In this document: one piece after another, positions 7,934-16,700 of the stretch
Numbering within the stretch: position 1 is the first letter of the stretch
How the letters are laid out: every line of letters starts with the position of its first letter
From: CALMEC01 sp963706315
GTDB lineage: Bacteria > Actinomycetota > Thermoleophilia > Miltoncostaeales > Miltoncostaeaceae
DNA: 64,000 bases
Assembly (NCBI GenBank): GCA_963706315.1
Contig: CAVPMA010000013.1
Coordinates: 1-64,000, forward strand
Reading direction: 5' to 3'
Made by a program: the position numbers and the translations under genes
Notes under the pieces: generated by a model
The model's input: only the letters and a program-made list of their open reading frames with translations
The model's database searches: none
What the model was told of the DNA's origin: nothing

Positions 7934-8569
7934 ATGCTGATCAAGGGCGGGACCTTCGGGCCGGTGGCTACGAACACCTACGTCGTCGCGACCGGCATCG
8001 GCGGGCAGGCGTGGATCGTCGACCCGGCGGCCGGCAGCGAGGCATGGGTCGTCGACACGCTCGCCAGGCTCGACGCGGAGCCGGTGCTCGTGCTCGACAC
8101 GCACGGTCACTGGGACCACGTCGTCGAGAACCACCTGTGGGCCGCGCGGGGACTCCCTGTCTGGGTCGGGGCGGGCGACGAGGACTGGCTCGAGGCGCCC
8201 GCGCCGTTCAACCCGGCGCTGTTCGGCAATCCGCCGCCCACCCCCGGCGTCACGCCCGAGCGGATCCTGCAGGACGGCGACGTGCTCGAGCTCGGCGACC
8301 TGCGCTTCCGCATGCTCGCAACGCCCGGCCACTCCCCGGGCTGCATGGTCGCGCACGAGGTGACCGAAGGGCACGCGCTCGTCGGTGACCTCGTGTTCGC
8401 CCAGGGCATCGGCCGGACCGACTTTCCCCGGAGCGATCCGGCCGCGATGCTGCGCAGCCTGGAGCGGACGTTCGCCGAGATCCCCTCGGAGACCCTGATC
8501 TACCCCGGGCATGGCCCGTGGAGCGTGTCGCTCGGGCAGGCCGAGCCGTACGCTCGCATGTTCATGTGA
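7934..8569 (+). CDS. MBL-fold hydrolase, glyoxalase II-like
   Basis: This 211-aa protein has the glyoxalase-II-type motif THGHWDHV (HxHxDH) at about residues 56-63, the second metal histidine in TPGHSPGCM, ALVGDLVFAQGIGRTDFP with the bridging aspartate, and the last histidine in IYPGHGPW. It is shorter than true GloB because it lacks the helical substrate-binding domain, as in the large group of thioesterase/lactonase-like relatives. It overlaps the Mrp gene by 4 nt (GTGA), so the two are probably translated together. Confidence 0.85.
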   Translation: MLIKGGTFGPVATNTYVVATGIGGQAWIVDPAAGSEAWVVDTLARLDAEPVLVLDTHGHWDHVVENHLWAARGLPVWVGAGDEDWLEAPAPFNPALFGNPPPTPGVTPERILQDGDVLELGDLRFRMLATPGHSPGCMVAHEVTEGHALVGDLVFAQGIGRTDFPRSDPAAMLRSLERTFAEIPSETLIYPGHGPWSVSLGQAEPYARMFM

Positions 8570-9660
8570 GCGCCGCGACCACACCCTCACGAGACGAGGT
8601 CGTGACGGCGCTCACGGCTGTGCTCGACCCCGAGCTCCACCGCAGCATCGTCGACCTCGGGATGGTCGGCGACGTCGCCGTCGACGGCGCCCGCGTGACG
8701 GTGGCGGTGAAGCTCACGGTCGCGGGGTGCCCGCTCAAGGCCGAGATCCAGCGGCGTGTCGCGGACGCGGTCGGCGCGCTCTCGGGCGTCGAGGGCGTCC
8801 ACGTGACCCTGGACTCCATGACCGACGACGAGCGGCGCGAGCTCCGCAGCGGGATCACCGGCACCGAGACCCGGGAGTCGCCGTTCGCCCGGGATGCCCG
8901 CACCAACGTGGTGCTGGTGGCATCGGGCAAGGGCGGGGTCGGCAAGTCGAGCATCACCGCCAACCTCGCCTGCACGCTCGCGGCACGCGGCTACAGCGTG
9001 GGCCTGCTCGACGCCGACGTCTACGGCTACTCCATTCCCAGGATGATGGGCGCCACGCGTGCACCGGTGATGCTGGGCGACGACCTGATCCTGCCGGTCG
9101 AGTCGCACGGCGTGCGCCTCATGTCGGTGGGGTTCATGGCGAGCGACGACCAGCCGGTCATCTGGCGCGGGCCGATGCTCCACAAGGCCCTCACGAGCTT
9201 CGTGACGGAGGTGTTCTGGGACGACCCCGACTACCTGCTGGTCGACCTGCCGCCTGGCACCGGTGACGTGGCGCTCTCGCTCGCCTCCCTCGCGCCCGCC
9301 GCGAAGCTCGTGATCGTGACCACCCCGCAGCTGGCTGCGCAGCGCGTCGCGAGGCGGGCCGCCGGAATGGCACAGCGGGTGGAACTCGAGGTGCTCGGCG
9401 TCGTCGAGAACATGAGCTGGTTCGCAGCTCCCGACACGGGCGTTCGCTACGAGATCTTCTCCGGCGGCGGCGGCGCCGCGCTGGCCGAGGAGCTCCGCGT
9501 CCCGCTTCTCGGCCAGGTCCCGCTCGAGTCGGATGTCGCGCGGGCCGGCGACGAGGGCACGCCGGTGGTCCTGTCCCGACCCGAGGCCGCCGCCGCCGTC
9601 GCGCTGGCCAAGGTCGCGGACATGCTGATCGAGCGGGCGCCGGTCAACGCCGCCGCCTGA
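8566..9660 (+). CDS. Mrp/NBP35-family Fe-S carrier ATPase (ApbC-like)
   Basis: This 364-aa P-loop protein combines an N-terminal MIP18/DUF59 domain (DPELHRSIVDLGMVGDV) with a Mrp/ApbC ATPase domain. The deviant Walker A is ASGKGGVGKSS, followed by DADVYGYSIPRMMG and LLVDLPPGTGD. The usual CxxC near the C-terminus is not evident, although cytosolic bacterial Mrp proteins vary there. The family binds and transfers Fe-S clusters, consistent with the Suf genes elsewhere in the window. GTG at 8566 is favoured because it overlaps the upstream stop as GTGA. Confidence 0.88.
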   Translation: MSAATTPSRDEVVTALTAVLDPELHRSIVDLGMVGDVAVDGARVTVAVKLTVAGCPLKAEIQRRVADAVGALSGVEGVHVTLDSMTDDERRELRSGITGTETRESPFARDARTNVVLVASGKGGVGKSSITANLACTLAARGYSVGLLDADVYGYSIPRMMGATRAPVMLGDDLILPVESHGVRLMSVGFMASDDQPVIWRGPMLHKALTSFVTEVFWDDPDYLLVDLPPGTGDVALSLASLAPAAKLVIVTTPQLAAQRVARRAAGMAQRVELEVLGVVENMSWFAAPDTGVRYEIFSGGGGAALAEELRVPLLGQVPLESDVARAGDEGTPVVLSRPEAAAAVALAKVADMLIERAPVNAAA

Positions 9661-9667
9661 CCTCGGC

Positions 9668-10993
9668 ATGCGGCGTCACGCGCTCCCCGCGATCTGCCTG
9701 ACGGTCGCAGCCGCGACGCTGCTGCTTCCCTCGACGCCGGGCTACGACCCGTGGGCATGGCTCGTGTGGGGTCACGAGATCGTCCACCTCGACCTCGACA
9801 CCTCCGCCGGGCCGGCCTGGAAGCCGCTGCCCGTGCTCGTCACGACGCTGCTCGCACCCCTTGGCGACGCGGCCCCCTGGATCTGGCTCCTCCTGGCCAG
9901 GGCCGCGGGGATCGGCGCCGTGGTCGTCGCGGGGCGCCTCGCCTGGCGCCTCGCGCCGGCACCGCTTCGCCTGCCCGCAGGGCTCGCCGCCGGCATCGGC
10001 CTCGCCCTGACGGTGGGCGTCGCCCGCGGAATCGCCCTCGGGTTCTCGGAGGGCCTGCTGGTCCTGTGCCTGCTCCTGGCCGTCGAACGCCACCTCGACG
10101 GCCGCGACGAGCAGGCGTTCGCGCTGGCCACGCTGGCGGCGCTGCTGCGCCCGGAGGCCTGGCCGTTCCTGCTGCTCGCGGCGGCCGCCGCGTGGCGGCG
10201 CGAACTCGTGGCGCGCTGGCAGATCGCCTGCGGCCTCCTCGCGGTGCCCGTGCTGTGGTTCCTCCCGGAGCTCTGGGGATCGGGCAGCCTCCTGCGCTCC
10301 GCCCGACGGGCCGTCATCGTGGAGCCCGGCGCCCCCGCGTTGGCGGATCATCCCGCGCTGGAATCGCTGGGGCGGTTCGCCGTGCTCGCCCCGCTCACAC
10401 TCGGGATCGGGGCGATCATCGCCGCCATCATCGCGATCCAAAACCGCGACCGCATGCTGGCGGCCCTCCTCGCGTCGGGCGCGGCCTGGGCGGCGATCGT
10501 CGCGGTGATGGGCCAGGTCGGCTTCTCCGGCGAGGATCGCTACCTCATCCCCGCCGCGGCCGCCGTGGTGGTGGCCGGGTCGGTCGGCTGGAGCATCGCG
10601 CTCGCGCGGATGCGGCCTCCGGCGGCCGCCACAGCGCTCTGCCTGATCGCGCTCGCGCCCCTGCCGTTCGCCGTCGGGCCGGCGACCGGGCTCGCGAGGG
10701 ATCTGGCGCAGGACGCTCGCCTGACCGCCGACATCGCGCCGGCCGTCGAGGCGGCGGGCGGCCCGTCGCGCCTCGCCGCCTGCGGCAACCTGGCAGCCGG
10801 CAGGTACCGGTTCCCCCGGCTCGCGTGGCGACTCGACGTGCCGATCTCCGCGCTCTCCCTCGAACCGCGACCAGCGGGGGTGGTGTTGCGCTCCCGGCAC
10901 CGCCCCGGCGAGCCGCCGGAGCCGGCGGTGCCACCCGGCTATCGCACGGTGGCGATCAACGGGCGGTGGGAGGTGCTCTCCACGTGCGCCTGA
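9668..10993 (+). CDS. Polytopic membrane protein, possible GT-C glycosyltransferase
   Basis: This 441-aa protein has many hydrophobic helices (about nine) and short loops. The first loop contains GYDPWAWLVWGHEI and WKPLPVL, with acidic residues just after helix 1, as in GT-C glycosyltransferases that use polyprenyl-phosphate sugars. A final ~80-residue non-membrane tail contains CGNLAAGRYRFPRLAWRL. No specific family could be named. It begins 7 nt after the Mrp gene and overlaps the next membrane GT gene by 10 nt, which suggests one transcript and related functions. Confidence 0.65.
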   Translation: MRRHALPAICLTVAAATLLLPSTPGYDPWAWLVWGHEIVHLDLDTSAGPAWKPLPVLVTTLLAPLGDAAPWIWLLLARAAGIGAVVVAGRLAWRLAPAPLRLPAGLAAGIGLALTVGVARGIALGFSEGLLVLCLLLAVERHLDGRDEQAFALATLAALLRPEAWPFLLLAAAAAWRRELVARWQIACGLLAVPVLWFLPELWGSGSLLRSARRAVIVEPGAPALADHPALESLGRFAVLAPLTLGIGAIIAAIIAIQNRDRMLAALLASGAAWAAIVAVMGQVGFSGEDRYLIPAAAAVVVAGSVGWSIALARMRPPAAATALCLIALAPLPFAVGPATGLARDLAQDARLTADIAPAVEAAGGPSRLAACGNLAAGRYRFPRLAWRLDVPISALSLEPRPAGVVLRSRHRPGEPPEPAVPPGYRTVAINGRWEVLSTCA

Positions 10994-12441
10994 TCCGATC
11001 GCGCTGGGCCACGCCGGCGCTCCTCGCCCTCCTGATCGGCGCGTCGGCCTTCGTCCGCACCCGCGCGATCGACGCCGGGTACTGGATCGACGAGGGCCTG
11101 TCCGTCGGCATCGCGGACCGGCCACTGGCCGACATCCCCGCAACGCTGCGCCAGGACGGCTCCCCACCCCTGTACTACCTCCTGCTGCACGCGTGGATGC
11201 GCCTGTTCGGCAGCGGGGAGACCGCGACGCACACGCTCTCGCTCATCGCCGCGCTCGCCACGATCCCGCTGGCGTTCTGGGTCGGGCGGCGGTTCTTCGG
11301 TGCGCGGGCCGGATGGGCGTGCGCCGTGATCGCCGCCACCATCCCATTCCTGAGCCGGTACGCCCAGGAGACCCGCATGTACTCCCTCGTCATGTTCGAG
11401 AGCCTCCTCCTGTGCGCCGCCTTCCTCGAGGGCCCCGTCCGGGGCCGACGGGCTGCGCTCCCCGTACTCACGGTTGCGCTCGCGCTGCTGCTGTACACCC
11501 ACAACTGGGGCATCCACCTGTTCGTGGGCACGATCACGGCGTCGGTGGCGCTGATCGCAACCGGACGGCTGGCAGTGCCGGTCCGATGGCTGGCGGCAGC
11601 ACTCGTTGGCGCGCTCCTGCTGTATGCCCCGTGGATCCCCACCCTCGTGGATCAGGCACGCGAGACGGGTGCCCCGTGGTCACGCCTTCCCGGCTGGCAG
11701 TGGCTCGCCGTCGCCGCGCTGATCCTGGCGGCCGGGCTGAGCCTCGCCGTCGCGCGCCCGGCGCGAGATCCCGCTCGGGCGGCGCTGCTCGCGCTGGGCG
11801 TGCTTGGCGCCTCCGCCCTCGTCTGCGCCTTCGTCGTCGCCAGGATCGAACCGGGATGGGCCACCCGCTACCTCGCGATCCTCGCCGGACCGATCGTGCT
11901 GCTCGCGGGCGCGGCCGTCGCGCGCGCCCGTCACGTCGGGACGGCGGTGCTGGCGGCGGTCGTCGGCCTCTGGTTGTGGCAGGGCGCGCCCGCGCCGAAG
12001 AGCAACGCGCGCGAACTCAGCGCGGTCCTCGTCCCGACGCTGCGTCCGGGCGACGTGGTGCTGTCCACGCAGCCGGAGCAGGTCCCCGTGCTGGCCCACT
12101 ACCTACCGGAGGCGGTTCGCTTCATGACGGTGCTCGGCCCGATCGACGACGACGGGGTGATGGATTGGCGCCATGCCCTTGCGCGGCTCCGCGCGGCCTC
12201 GCCCGGCGCGACGATCGACGCCGCCGTGCGTGAAGCGCCCAGCGGCGGACGGGTCGTCGTCATCCGCCCGGTGGTGGCAGGAGGCGGCTGGAGCACGCCC
12301 TGGACCAGCCTCGTCGCGGAGCACTCGCGGGTCATCGACGGAGCGATCGCCCGCCGCGGCGCGGGCGCCTACGAGGTCGTCGCGGGCCGCTCCGACGTCG
12401 CGAACATCGCGCTCAGCGCGACGGTCGTGCCGGTCGGCTGA
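10984..12441 (+). CDS. GT-C/GT39-like membrane glycosyltransferase
   Basis: This 485-aa protein has about ten transmembrane helices. The first periplasmic loop carries YWIDEGLSVGIADRPL, and SPPLYYLLLHAWMRLFG follows, a layout typical of ArnT/PMT-type glycosyltransferases (GT39/GT83) whose catalytic aspartate lies in this loop. SRYAQETRMYSL is also typical. Such enzymes move sugars from polyprenyl-phosphate donors to lipids or proteins outside the membrane. GTG at 10984 overlaps the end of the upstream gene. The acceptor is unknown. Confidence 0.8.
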   Translation: MRLIRSRWATPALLALLIGASAFVRTRAIDAGYWIDEGLSVGIADRPLADIPATLRQDGSPPLYYLLLHAWMRLFGSGETATHTLSLIAALATIPLAFWVGRRFFGARAGWACAVIAATIPFLSRYAQETRMYSLVMFESLLLCAAFLEGPVRGRRAALPVLTVALALLLYTHNWGIHLFVGTITASVALIATGRLAVPVRWLAAALVGALLLYAPWIPTLVDQARETGAPWSRLPGWQWLAVAALILAAGLSLAVARPARDPARAALLALGVLGASALVCAFVVARIEPGWATRYLAILAGPIVLLAGAAVARARHVGTAVLAAVVGLWLWQGAPAPKSNARELSAVLVPTLRPGDVVLSTQPEQVPVLAHYLPEAVRFMTVLGPIDDDGVMDWRHALARLRAASPGATIDAAVREAPSGGRVVVIRPVVAGGGWSTPWTSLVAEHSRVIDGAIARRGAGAYEVVAGRSDVANIALSATVVPVG

Positions 12442-12463
12442 CCGCCCGCGTCGGCGCGACGGC

Positions 12464-12476
12464 CGTTTCGGAAACG
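12464..12476. repeat. Short perfect palindrome (CGTTTC-G-GAAACG)
   Basis: A 6-bp inverted repeat with a 1-nt centre lies 44 nt upstream of the FAD-dependent oxidoreductase start. It has the size and spacing of an operator half-site pair. No regulator can be assigned. Confidence 0.4.
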
Positions 12477-12519
12477 AATACTGGATTTAGAAGACCCCCA
12501 TGAGTATGGTCCCGCTCCA

Positions 12520-13992
12520 ATGGCATGTCAGGCAGGCCTTACTTCCCATGTCGCCGTTCTTGGGGCCGGCCCCGCCGGCTTGACGGCGGGCTACCGGCTC
12601 ACCGCGATCGGTGTGCCGGCCACCGTGTTCGAGGCCGACGACGTCGTCGGCGGGATCGCCCGCACCGTGGTCCGCGACGGGTACCGGTTCGACCTCGGCG
12701 GTCACCGCTTCTTCACGAAGTCGGCCGAGGTCGAGCGCATCTGGACCGAGGTGCTCGGCGAGGAGATGCTCGTCCGTCCCCGCCTGTCGCGAATCCTGTG
12801 GAACGGCCGGTTCCTCGACTACCCGCTGCGGTGCGCGGACGTCGTGAGAAAGCTCGGGCACGCCGAGCTGGCGCGCTGCGCGGCGTCGTACGCCGCCGCC
12901 CTCGTCCGCCCGCACGGCAAGGAGGCCACGTTCGAGGAGTGGGTGTGCCGGCGCTTCGGGCGGCGGCTCTTCGACCTGTTCTTCAAGGAGTACACGGAGA
13001 AGGTGTGGGGCGTCTCGACCTCCGAGCTTCGCGCCGACTGGGCCGCCCAGCGGATCAGGGGGCTCTCCCTCCCCAGCGCCGCGAAGGCCGCTTTCCTGGG
13101 CAACCGGGGCGACATCCGGACGCTCATCAGCGAGTTCCGCTACCCGCGGCTCGGCCCCGGGCAGATGTGGGAGGCGATGGCCGACGAGATCACCCGGCGC
13201 GGCGGGACGGTCGCGCTCGAGACCCCCGTGGAGCGGATCGTGACCGGGGGCGGCCGAGTGCGCCACGTGGTGGCCGGTGGCGAGACGGTCGACCCTGACG
13301 GTGTCATCTCGTCGCTTCCGCTCCGCACGATCGCCGGGATGATGGACCCCGCCCCGCCACACGAGGTGCTCGAGGCGGCTCGGGGACTTCGCTACCGCGA
13401 CTTCCTGACCGTCGCGCTCGCCCTCGACGGCGGATCGCCCTTCCCGGACAACTGGGTCTACGTGCACGAGCCGGGAGTTCGCGTCGCACGGATCCAGAAC
13501 TACGGCGCGTGGAGCCCGGCGATGGTCCCGCACGAGGGCACCGCGTGCCTCGGGCTCGAGTACTTCTGCTTCGCCGGCGACGAGCTGTGGCGGAGGGACG
13601 ACGCCGCCCTCGTCGACCTCGCGACCAGCGAGGTGCAGCGGCTCGGGCTCGTGCCGTCGGCCGCCGTGCTCCGCGGCTGGGTCACGCGGGTGCCGAAGGC
13701 CTACCCGATGTACGACCGCGACTACGACGCACGCGTCGCGACGATCCGGAGCTGGCTGGCCGGGTTCGCGAACCTCCAGCAGGTGGGCCGCAACGGACTG
13801 CACCGCTACAACAACTCCGACCACTCCATGCTCACCGCCCTCCGGGCCGTCGAGAACCTCGTTCAGGGCGCCGGCCACGACGTGTGGAGCGTCAACGCCG
13901 ACAGCGCCTACCACGAGGAGATCCGGCAGGAGACGCAGCCCTACATCGACGCGCCCCCGACGCCCGCGATGGAGGAATCGCTTGCCGGGTAG
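12520..13992 (+). CDS. FAD-dependent amine-oxidase-like oxidoreductase
   Basis: This 490-aa flavoprotein has an N-terminal dinucleotide-binding motif VAVLGAGPAGLTAGYRL and the adjoining VFEADDVVGG, plus GGHRFFTKS and a C-terminal NLQQVGRNGLHRYNNSDHSM. This layout is shared by UDP-galactopyranose-mutase-like and protoporphyrinogen-oxidase-like proteins often found in actinobacterial cell-surface sugar clusters. Two upstream membrane glycosyltransferase genes point to sugar or lipid-linked chemistry. The substrate is unknown. It overlaps the next gene by 11 nt. Confidence 0.78.
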   Translation: MACQAGLTSHVAVLGAGPAGLTAGYRLTAIGVPATVFEADDVVGGIARTVVRDGYRFDLGGHRFFTKSAEVERIWTEVLGEEMLVRPRLSRILWNGRFLDYPLRCADVVRKLGHAELARCAASYAAALVRPHGKEATFEEWVCRRFGRRLFDLFFKEYTEKVWGVSTSELRADWAAQRIRGLSLPSAAKAAFLGNRGDIRTLISEFRYPRLGPGQMWEAMADEITRRGGTVALETPVERIVTGGGRVRHVVAGGETVDPDGVISSLPLRTIAGMMDPAPPHEVLEAARGLRYRDFLTVALALDGGSPFPDNWVYVHEPGVRVARIQNYGAWSPAMVPHEGTACLGLEYFCFAGDELWRRDDAALVDLATSEVQRLGLVPSAAVLRGWVTRVPKAYPMYDRDYDARVATIRSWLAGFANLQQVGRNGLHRYNNSDHSMLTALRAVENLVQGAGHDVWSVNADSAYHEEIRQETQPYIDAPPTPAMEESLAG

Positions 13993-15088
13993 GAAGGCGC
14001 TCCTCGTCGTCGTCGCGGCCGCGGTGGCCGGCCTCGCCGGATGTGGAGACTCGACACCCCGGGTCGAGCAGACGGAGGGGCCCGGGGGCGTGCGCCTCGT
14101 GGAGGTGGCGACGGGGCTCGAATCGCCCATCCAGACTGTCGCCCTGCCCGGCGACGGCGGGCTGCTCGTCGTCGAGCAGCCCGGCCGCGTGCGCCTCGTG
14201 CGGGACGGCTCCGTCCGCCGGTCAGCCGTGCTCGACATCTCCGGCCGCACCAGGAGCGGTGGCGAGCAGGGCCTCCTCTCCCTCGCGCTGCATCCCGACT
14301 TCGCGCGCAACAGCCTGCTGTACCTGCACCTGTCCGACCCGGACGGCGACACGCGGATCGAGGAGCACCGCTTCCACGACGGCGCCATCGACCCCGACCC
14401 GACGCGCGTGCTCCTGCAGGTCGACCAGCCCTACCCCAACCACAACGGTGGGAGCCTCGCGTTCGGTCCCGACGGCAGGCTGTACCTCGGCCTGGGGGAC
14501 GGCGGCGGCGCCTTCGATCCGGAGGGCAACAGCCAGAACCTCGCGAGCCGCCTCGGCAAGCTGCTGCGGCTCGACGTCGACGCGCCCGGCGCGGAATGGG
14601 AGACGGCCGCGTACGGTCTGCGCAACCCGTGGCGGTTCGCGTTCGACCCGGCGACCGGCGACGCCTGGATCGGCGATGTGGGACAGGACGACCAGGAGGA
14701 GGTCGACGTGTTCCCGAAGGGCTCCGGCCTGCTGAACTTCGGGTGGGACGTCTACGAGGGGCGTGACCTCGCCGACCGCGGAAGCCTCGCAGACCTCGTC
14801 GACGCCGGCGCCCTCACCGCGCCGGTCGCGACGTACAGCCACGACGAGGGCTGCTCGATCACCGGCGGCGTCGTCGTCCGGACGGCAAGGCTCGGCGCGC
14901 TCGACAACCGGTATGTCTACGGCGACTACTGCGAGGGGACGATCTGGAGCGTCGGCGTCGACGACGGCGTCCGAACGCCGCGCCGCGAATCGCTCGCCGT
15001 TCCGCGGGTCGTCTCGTTCGACGCCGGCGCCGACGGCGCCGTCTACGTCACCTCACAGGCGGGGACCGTGTTTCGCGTCGAGGCCTAG
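13982..15088 (+). CDS. Lipoprotein glucose/sorbosone dehydrogenase-like (PQQ-dependent type)
   Basis: This 368-aa protein starts at TTG 13982 and has a lipoprotein signal with lipobox LAGC (about residue 21). The mature part is a six-bladed beta-propeller of the glucose/sorbosone dehydrogenase family (YliI-like aldose sugar dehydrogenase): EQGLLSLALHPDF, NHNGGSLAFGPDGRLYLGLG, YGLRNPWRFAFDP and IGDVGQDDQEEVD are family hallmarks. Members oxidise sugars with PQQ outside the membrane. No pqq biosynthesis genes are in the window. It ends within CCTAGG, sharing stop-codon bases with the convergent LLM gene. Confidence 0.85.
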   Translation: MPGRKALLVVVAAAVAGLAGCGDSTPRVEQTEGPGGVRLVEVATGLESPIQTVALPGDGGLLVVEQPGRVRLVRDGSVRRSAVLDISGRTRSGGEQGLLSLALHPDFARNSLLYLHLSDPDGDTRIEEHRFHDGAIDPDPTRVLLQVDQPYPNHNGGSLAFGPDGRLYLGLGDGGGAFDPEGNSQNLASRLGKLLRLDVDAPGAEWETAAYGLRNPWRFAFDPATGDAWIGDVGQDDQEEVDVFPKGSGLLNFGWDVYEGRDLADRGSLADLVDAGALTAPVATYSHDEGCSITGGVVVRTARLGALDNRYVYGDYCEGTIWSVGVDDGVRTPRRESLAVPRVVSFDAGADGAVYVTSQAGTVFRVEA

Positions 15089-16266
15089 GACTCGCTCTGC
15101 GGGCGGGACGCCCCGCGCTCGTAGTCGGCCTGCGCGCGTTCGACCCCCGCGGTCCGCTCGCGGTGCAGGGTGTCGGTTTTCGCCCGCGCGACGGCATTCG
15201 ACCGCTCCAGCCCGGCGAGCGATCCCTTGAAGTAGGGCACCACGTGCCGTGCCAGCAGCTCGTAGCTGCGGTGGGTCGCGGCCGGTCCACCCCACTCCTG
15301 GCCGAACACCAGGACCGCCCCGAAGCCGCCGCGCGTCCGCTCCCAGAGCGTCTCGATCGCCGCGATCGCGTCGTCGGGAGTCCCGATGATCCAGGCGCCC
15401 AGCTCCATCATCTGGTCGACCACCCGATCGTGCGGTCCCTCCACCGGCCGGGGCCGCCCGGTGGTGCCCTCCACGTAGTCCAGCAGGAATCGCCCGGCGC
15501 CCGCGCGCACGTCCTCGACCGCCTCGCGCTTGGTCTCCGCCAGGTGGATCGGGGCGACGAGCCGCCACTGCGAGCGGTCGACGCGACGGCCGGCCGCCTC
15601 GGCGGCCTCCTCGGCGATGCGCCAGTGTGCGGCCAGGTCGATCGGGCCGCGCGGGCCGCGCGAGACCGCCAGCGAGAGCACACCGGCGCCGAACGTTCCC
15701 GCCAGCTGCATCCCGCCCGGTGACTCCATGCTCGTGGTCGCGATCGGCGGGTGCGGCCGCTGGTAGGGACGGATCTGCAGCACCGCGTCCTGGAGCGTGA
15801 ACCAGTCGGTGGTGTGCGAGAACGGCTCCAGCTCGGTGAAGAGGCGCAGGATCACCGCGAGGGACTCCGCCTGGCGCTCCCGCAGCAGGGCAGGCGGAAT
15901 GCCGAGCATCGCGGCGTCGGTCAGGTGCCCGCCAGGTCCGACCCCGAAGTTGATGCGACCGCGGGTGAGGTGGTCGAGCAGCACGATGCGGTCGGCGACC
16001 ATCAGCGGGTGGTGGTACGGCAGGCTGACGGCGCCGGTCCCGAGCCGGATGTGGCGGGTGCGCTCCGCGGCGACGGCCAGGAAGAGCTCCGGCGACGCGA
16101 TCGTCTCCCAGCCGGTCGAGTGGTGCTCGCCGACCCACGCCTCGTCGAAGCCGAGTCGGTCGAGGTGAGCGATGAGCTCGAGATCGCGCTCGAGCGCGAG
16201 CGTCGGGCTCTCGCGCGGCTCGTGATACGGCGCGAGGAAGGCGCCGAAGCGCAGGTGACGCTCCAT
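15085..16266 (-). CDS. LLM-class flavin-dependent oxidoreductase
   Basis: This 393-aa luciferase-like monooxygenase has FGAFLAPYHEPRESP at the N-terminus, then GFDEAWVGEHHSTGW, HIRLGTGAVSLPYHHP, LDHLTRGRINFGVGPGG and a substrate-site region near IQTYQRPHPPI-like sequence at residues ~150-165. The family uses FMN or F420 and oxidises or reduces varied substrates. The length suits the monooxygenase branch. It has a TACGCT element 7 nt before its ATG and no Shine-Dalgarno, so the mRNA may be leaderless. Confidence 0.88.
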   Translation of the reverse strand: MERHLRFGAFLAPYHEPRESPTLALERDLELIAHLDRLGFDEAWVGEHHSTGWETIASPELFLAVAAERTRHIRLGTGAVSLPYHHPLMVADRIVLLDHLTRGRINFGVGPGGHLTDAAMLGIPPALLRERQAESLAVILRLFTELEPFSHTTDWFTLQDAVLQIRPYQRPHPPIATTSMESPGGMQLAGTFGAGVLSLAVSRGPRGPIDLAAHWRIAEEAAEAAGRRVDRSQWRLVAPIHLAETKREAVEDVRAGAGRFLLDYVEGTTGRPRPVEGPHDRVVDQMMELGAWIIGTPDDAIAAIETLWERTRGGFGAVLVFGQEWGGPAATHRSYELLARHVVPYFKGSLAGLERSNAVARAKTDTLHRERTAGVERAQADYERGASRPQSES

Positions 16267-16273
16267 CGGGTCA

Positions 16274-16279
16274 AGCGTA
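16274..16279 (-). promoter_or_regulatory. Candidate -10 (TACGCT), leaderless LLM gene
   Basis: TACGCT lies 7 nt before the ATG at 16266 on the reverse strand. Confidence 0.4.
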
Positions 16280-16304
16280 CCGGTCCGTGCGCGAGGGCCC
16301 CTGG

Positions 16305-16310
16305 TAGGAT
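16305..16310 (+). promoter_or_regulatory. Candidate -10 (TAGGAT) for the ferredoxin gene
   Basis: TAGGAT lies 39 nt before the ferredoxin ATG, in the 83-nt divergent gap. The leader includes GAGGGG (16335-16340) as a likely ribosome site. Confidence 0.35.
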
Positions 16311-16349
16311 CGGCACTACAGCCGTTTCTCGTCGAGGGGATCTCACCGC

Positions 16350-16664
16350 ATGACCTACGTGATTGCCGAACCCTGCATCGGCACGAAAGACACCTCCTGT
16401 GCCGATGTCTGCCCCGTGGACTGCATCCACCCGGCGCCGGGCGAGGAGCACCACGAGGAAGCGACGATCCTCTACATCGACCCGGCGGAATGCATCGACT
16501 GCGACGCCTGCGTCGAAGCCTGCCCGGTTGACGCGACTCTGGCCGAGGATGACGTCCCCGCCCAGTGGGAGGTCTTCAAGGAGATCAACCGCGTGTACTT
16601 CGAGCAGGGGCACGACGCCGGCGAGCGGATGGTCGCCGAGTTCATCGCCAAGAAGGGCGCGTAG
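16350..16664 (+). CDS. Seven-iron-type ferredoxin
   Basis: This 104-aa protein has eight cysteines: C9, C17, C21, C25 and C48, C51, C54, C58, with CADVCPVDC and ECIDCDACVEACPV. This matches the FdxA-type 7Fe ferredoxins ([3Fe-4S] plus [4Fe-4S]) common in actinobacteria. It carries electrons for cytoplasmic oxidoreductases. It is divergent from an LLM flavin enzyme, which may be coincidence. Confidence 0.92.
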   Translation: MTYVIAEPCIGTKDTSCADVCPVDCIHPAPGEEHHEEATILYIDPAECIDCDACVEACPVDATLAEDDVPAQWEVFKEINRVYFEQGHDAGERMVAEFIAKKGA

Positions 16665-16700
16665 GGCCTCGCACCGCCGCGAGGGCCGCGGTCCCGCGCG

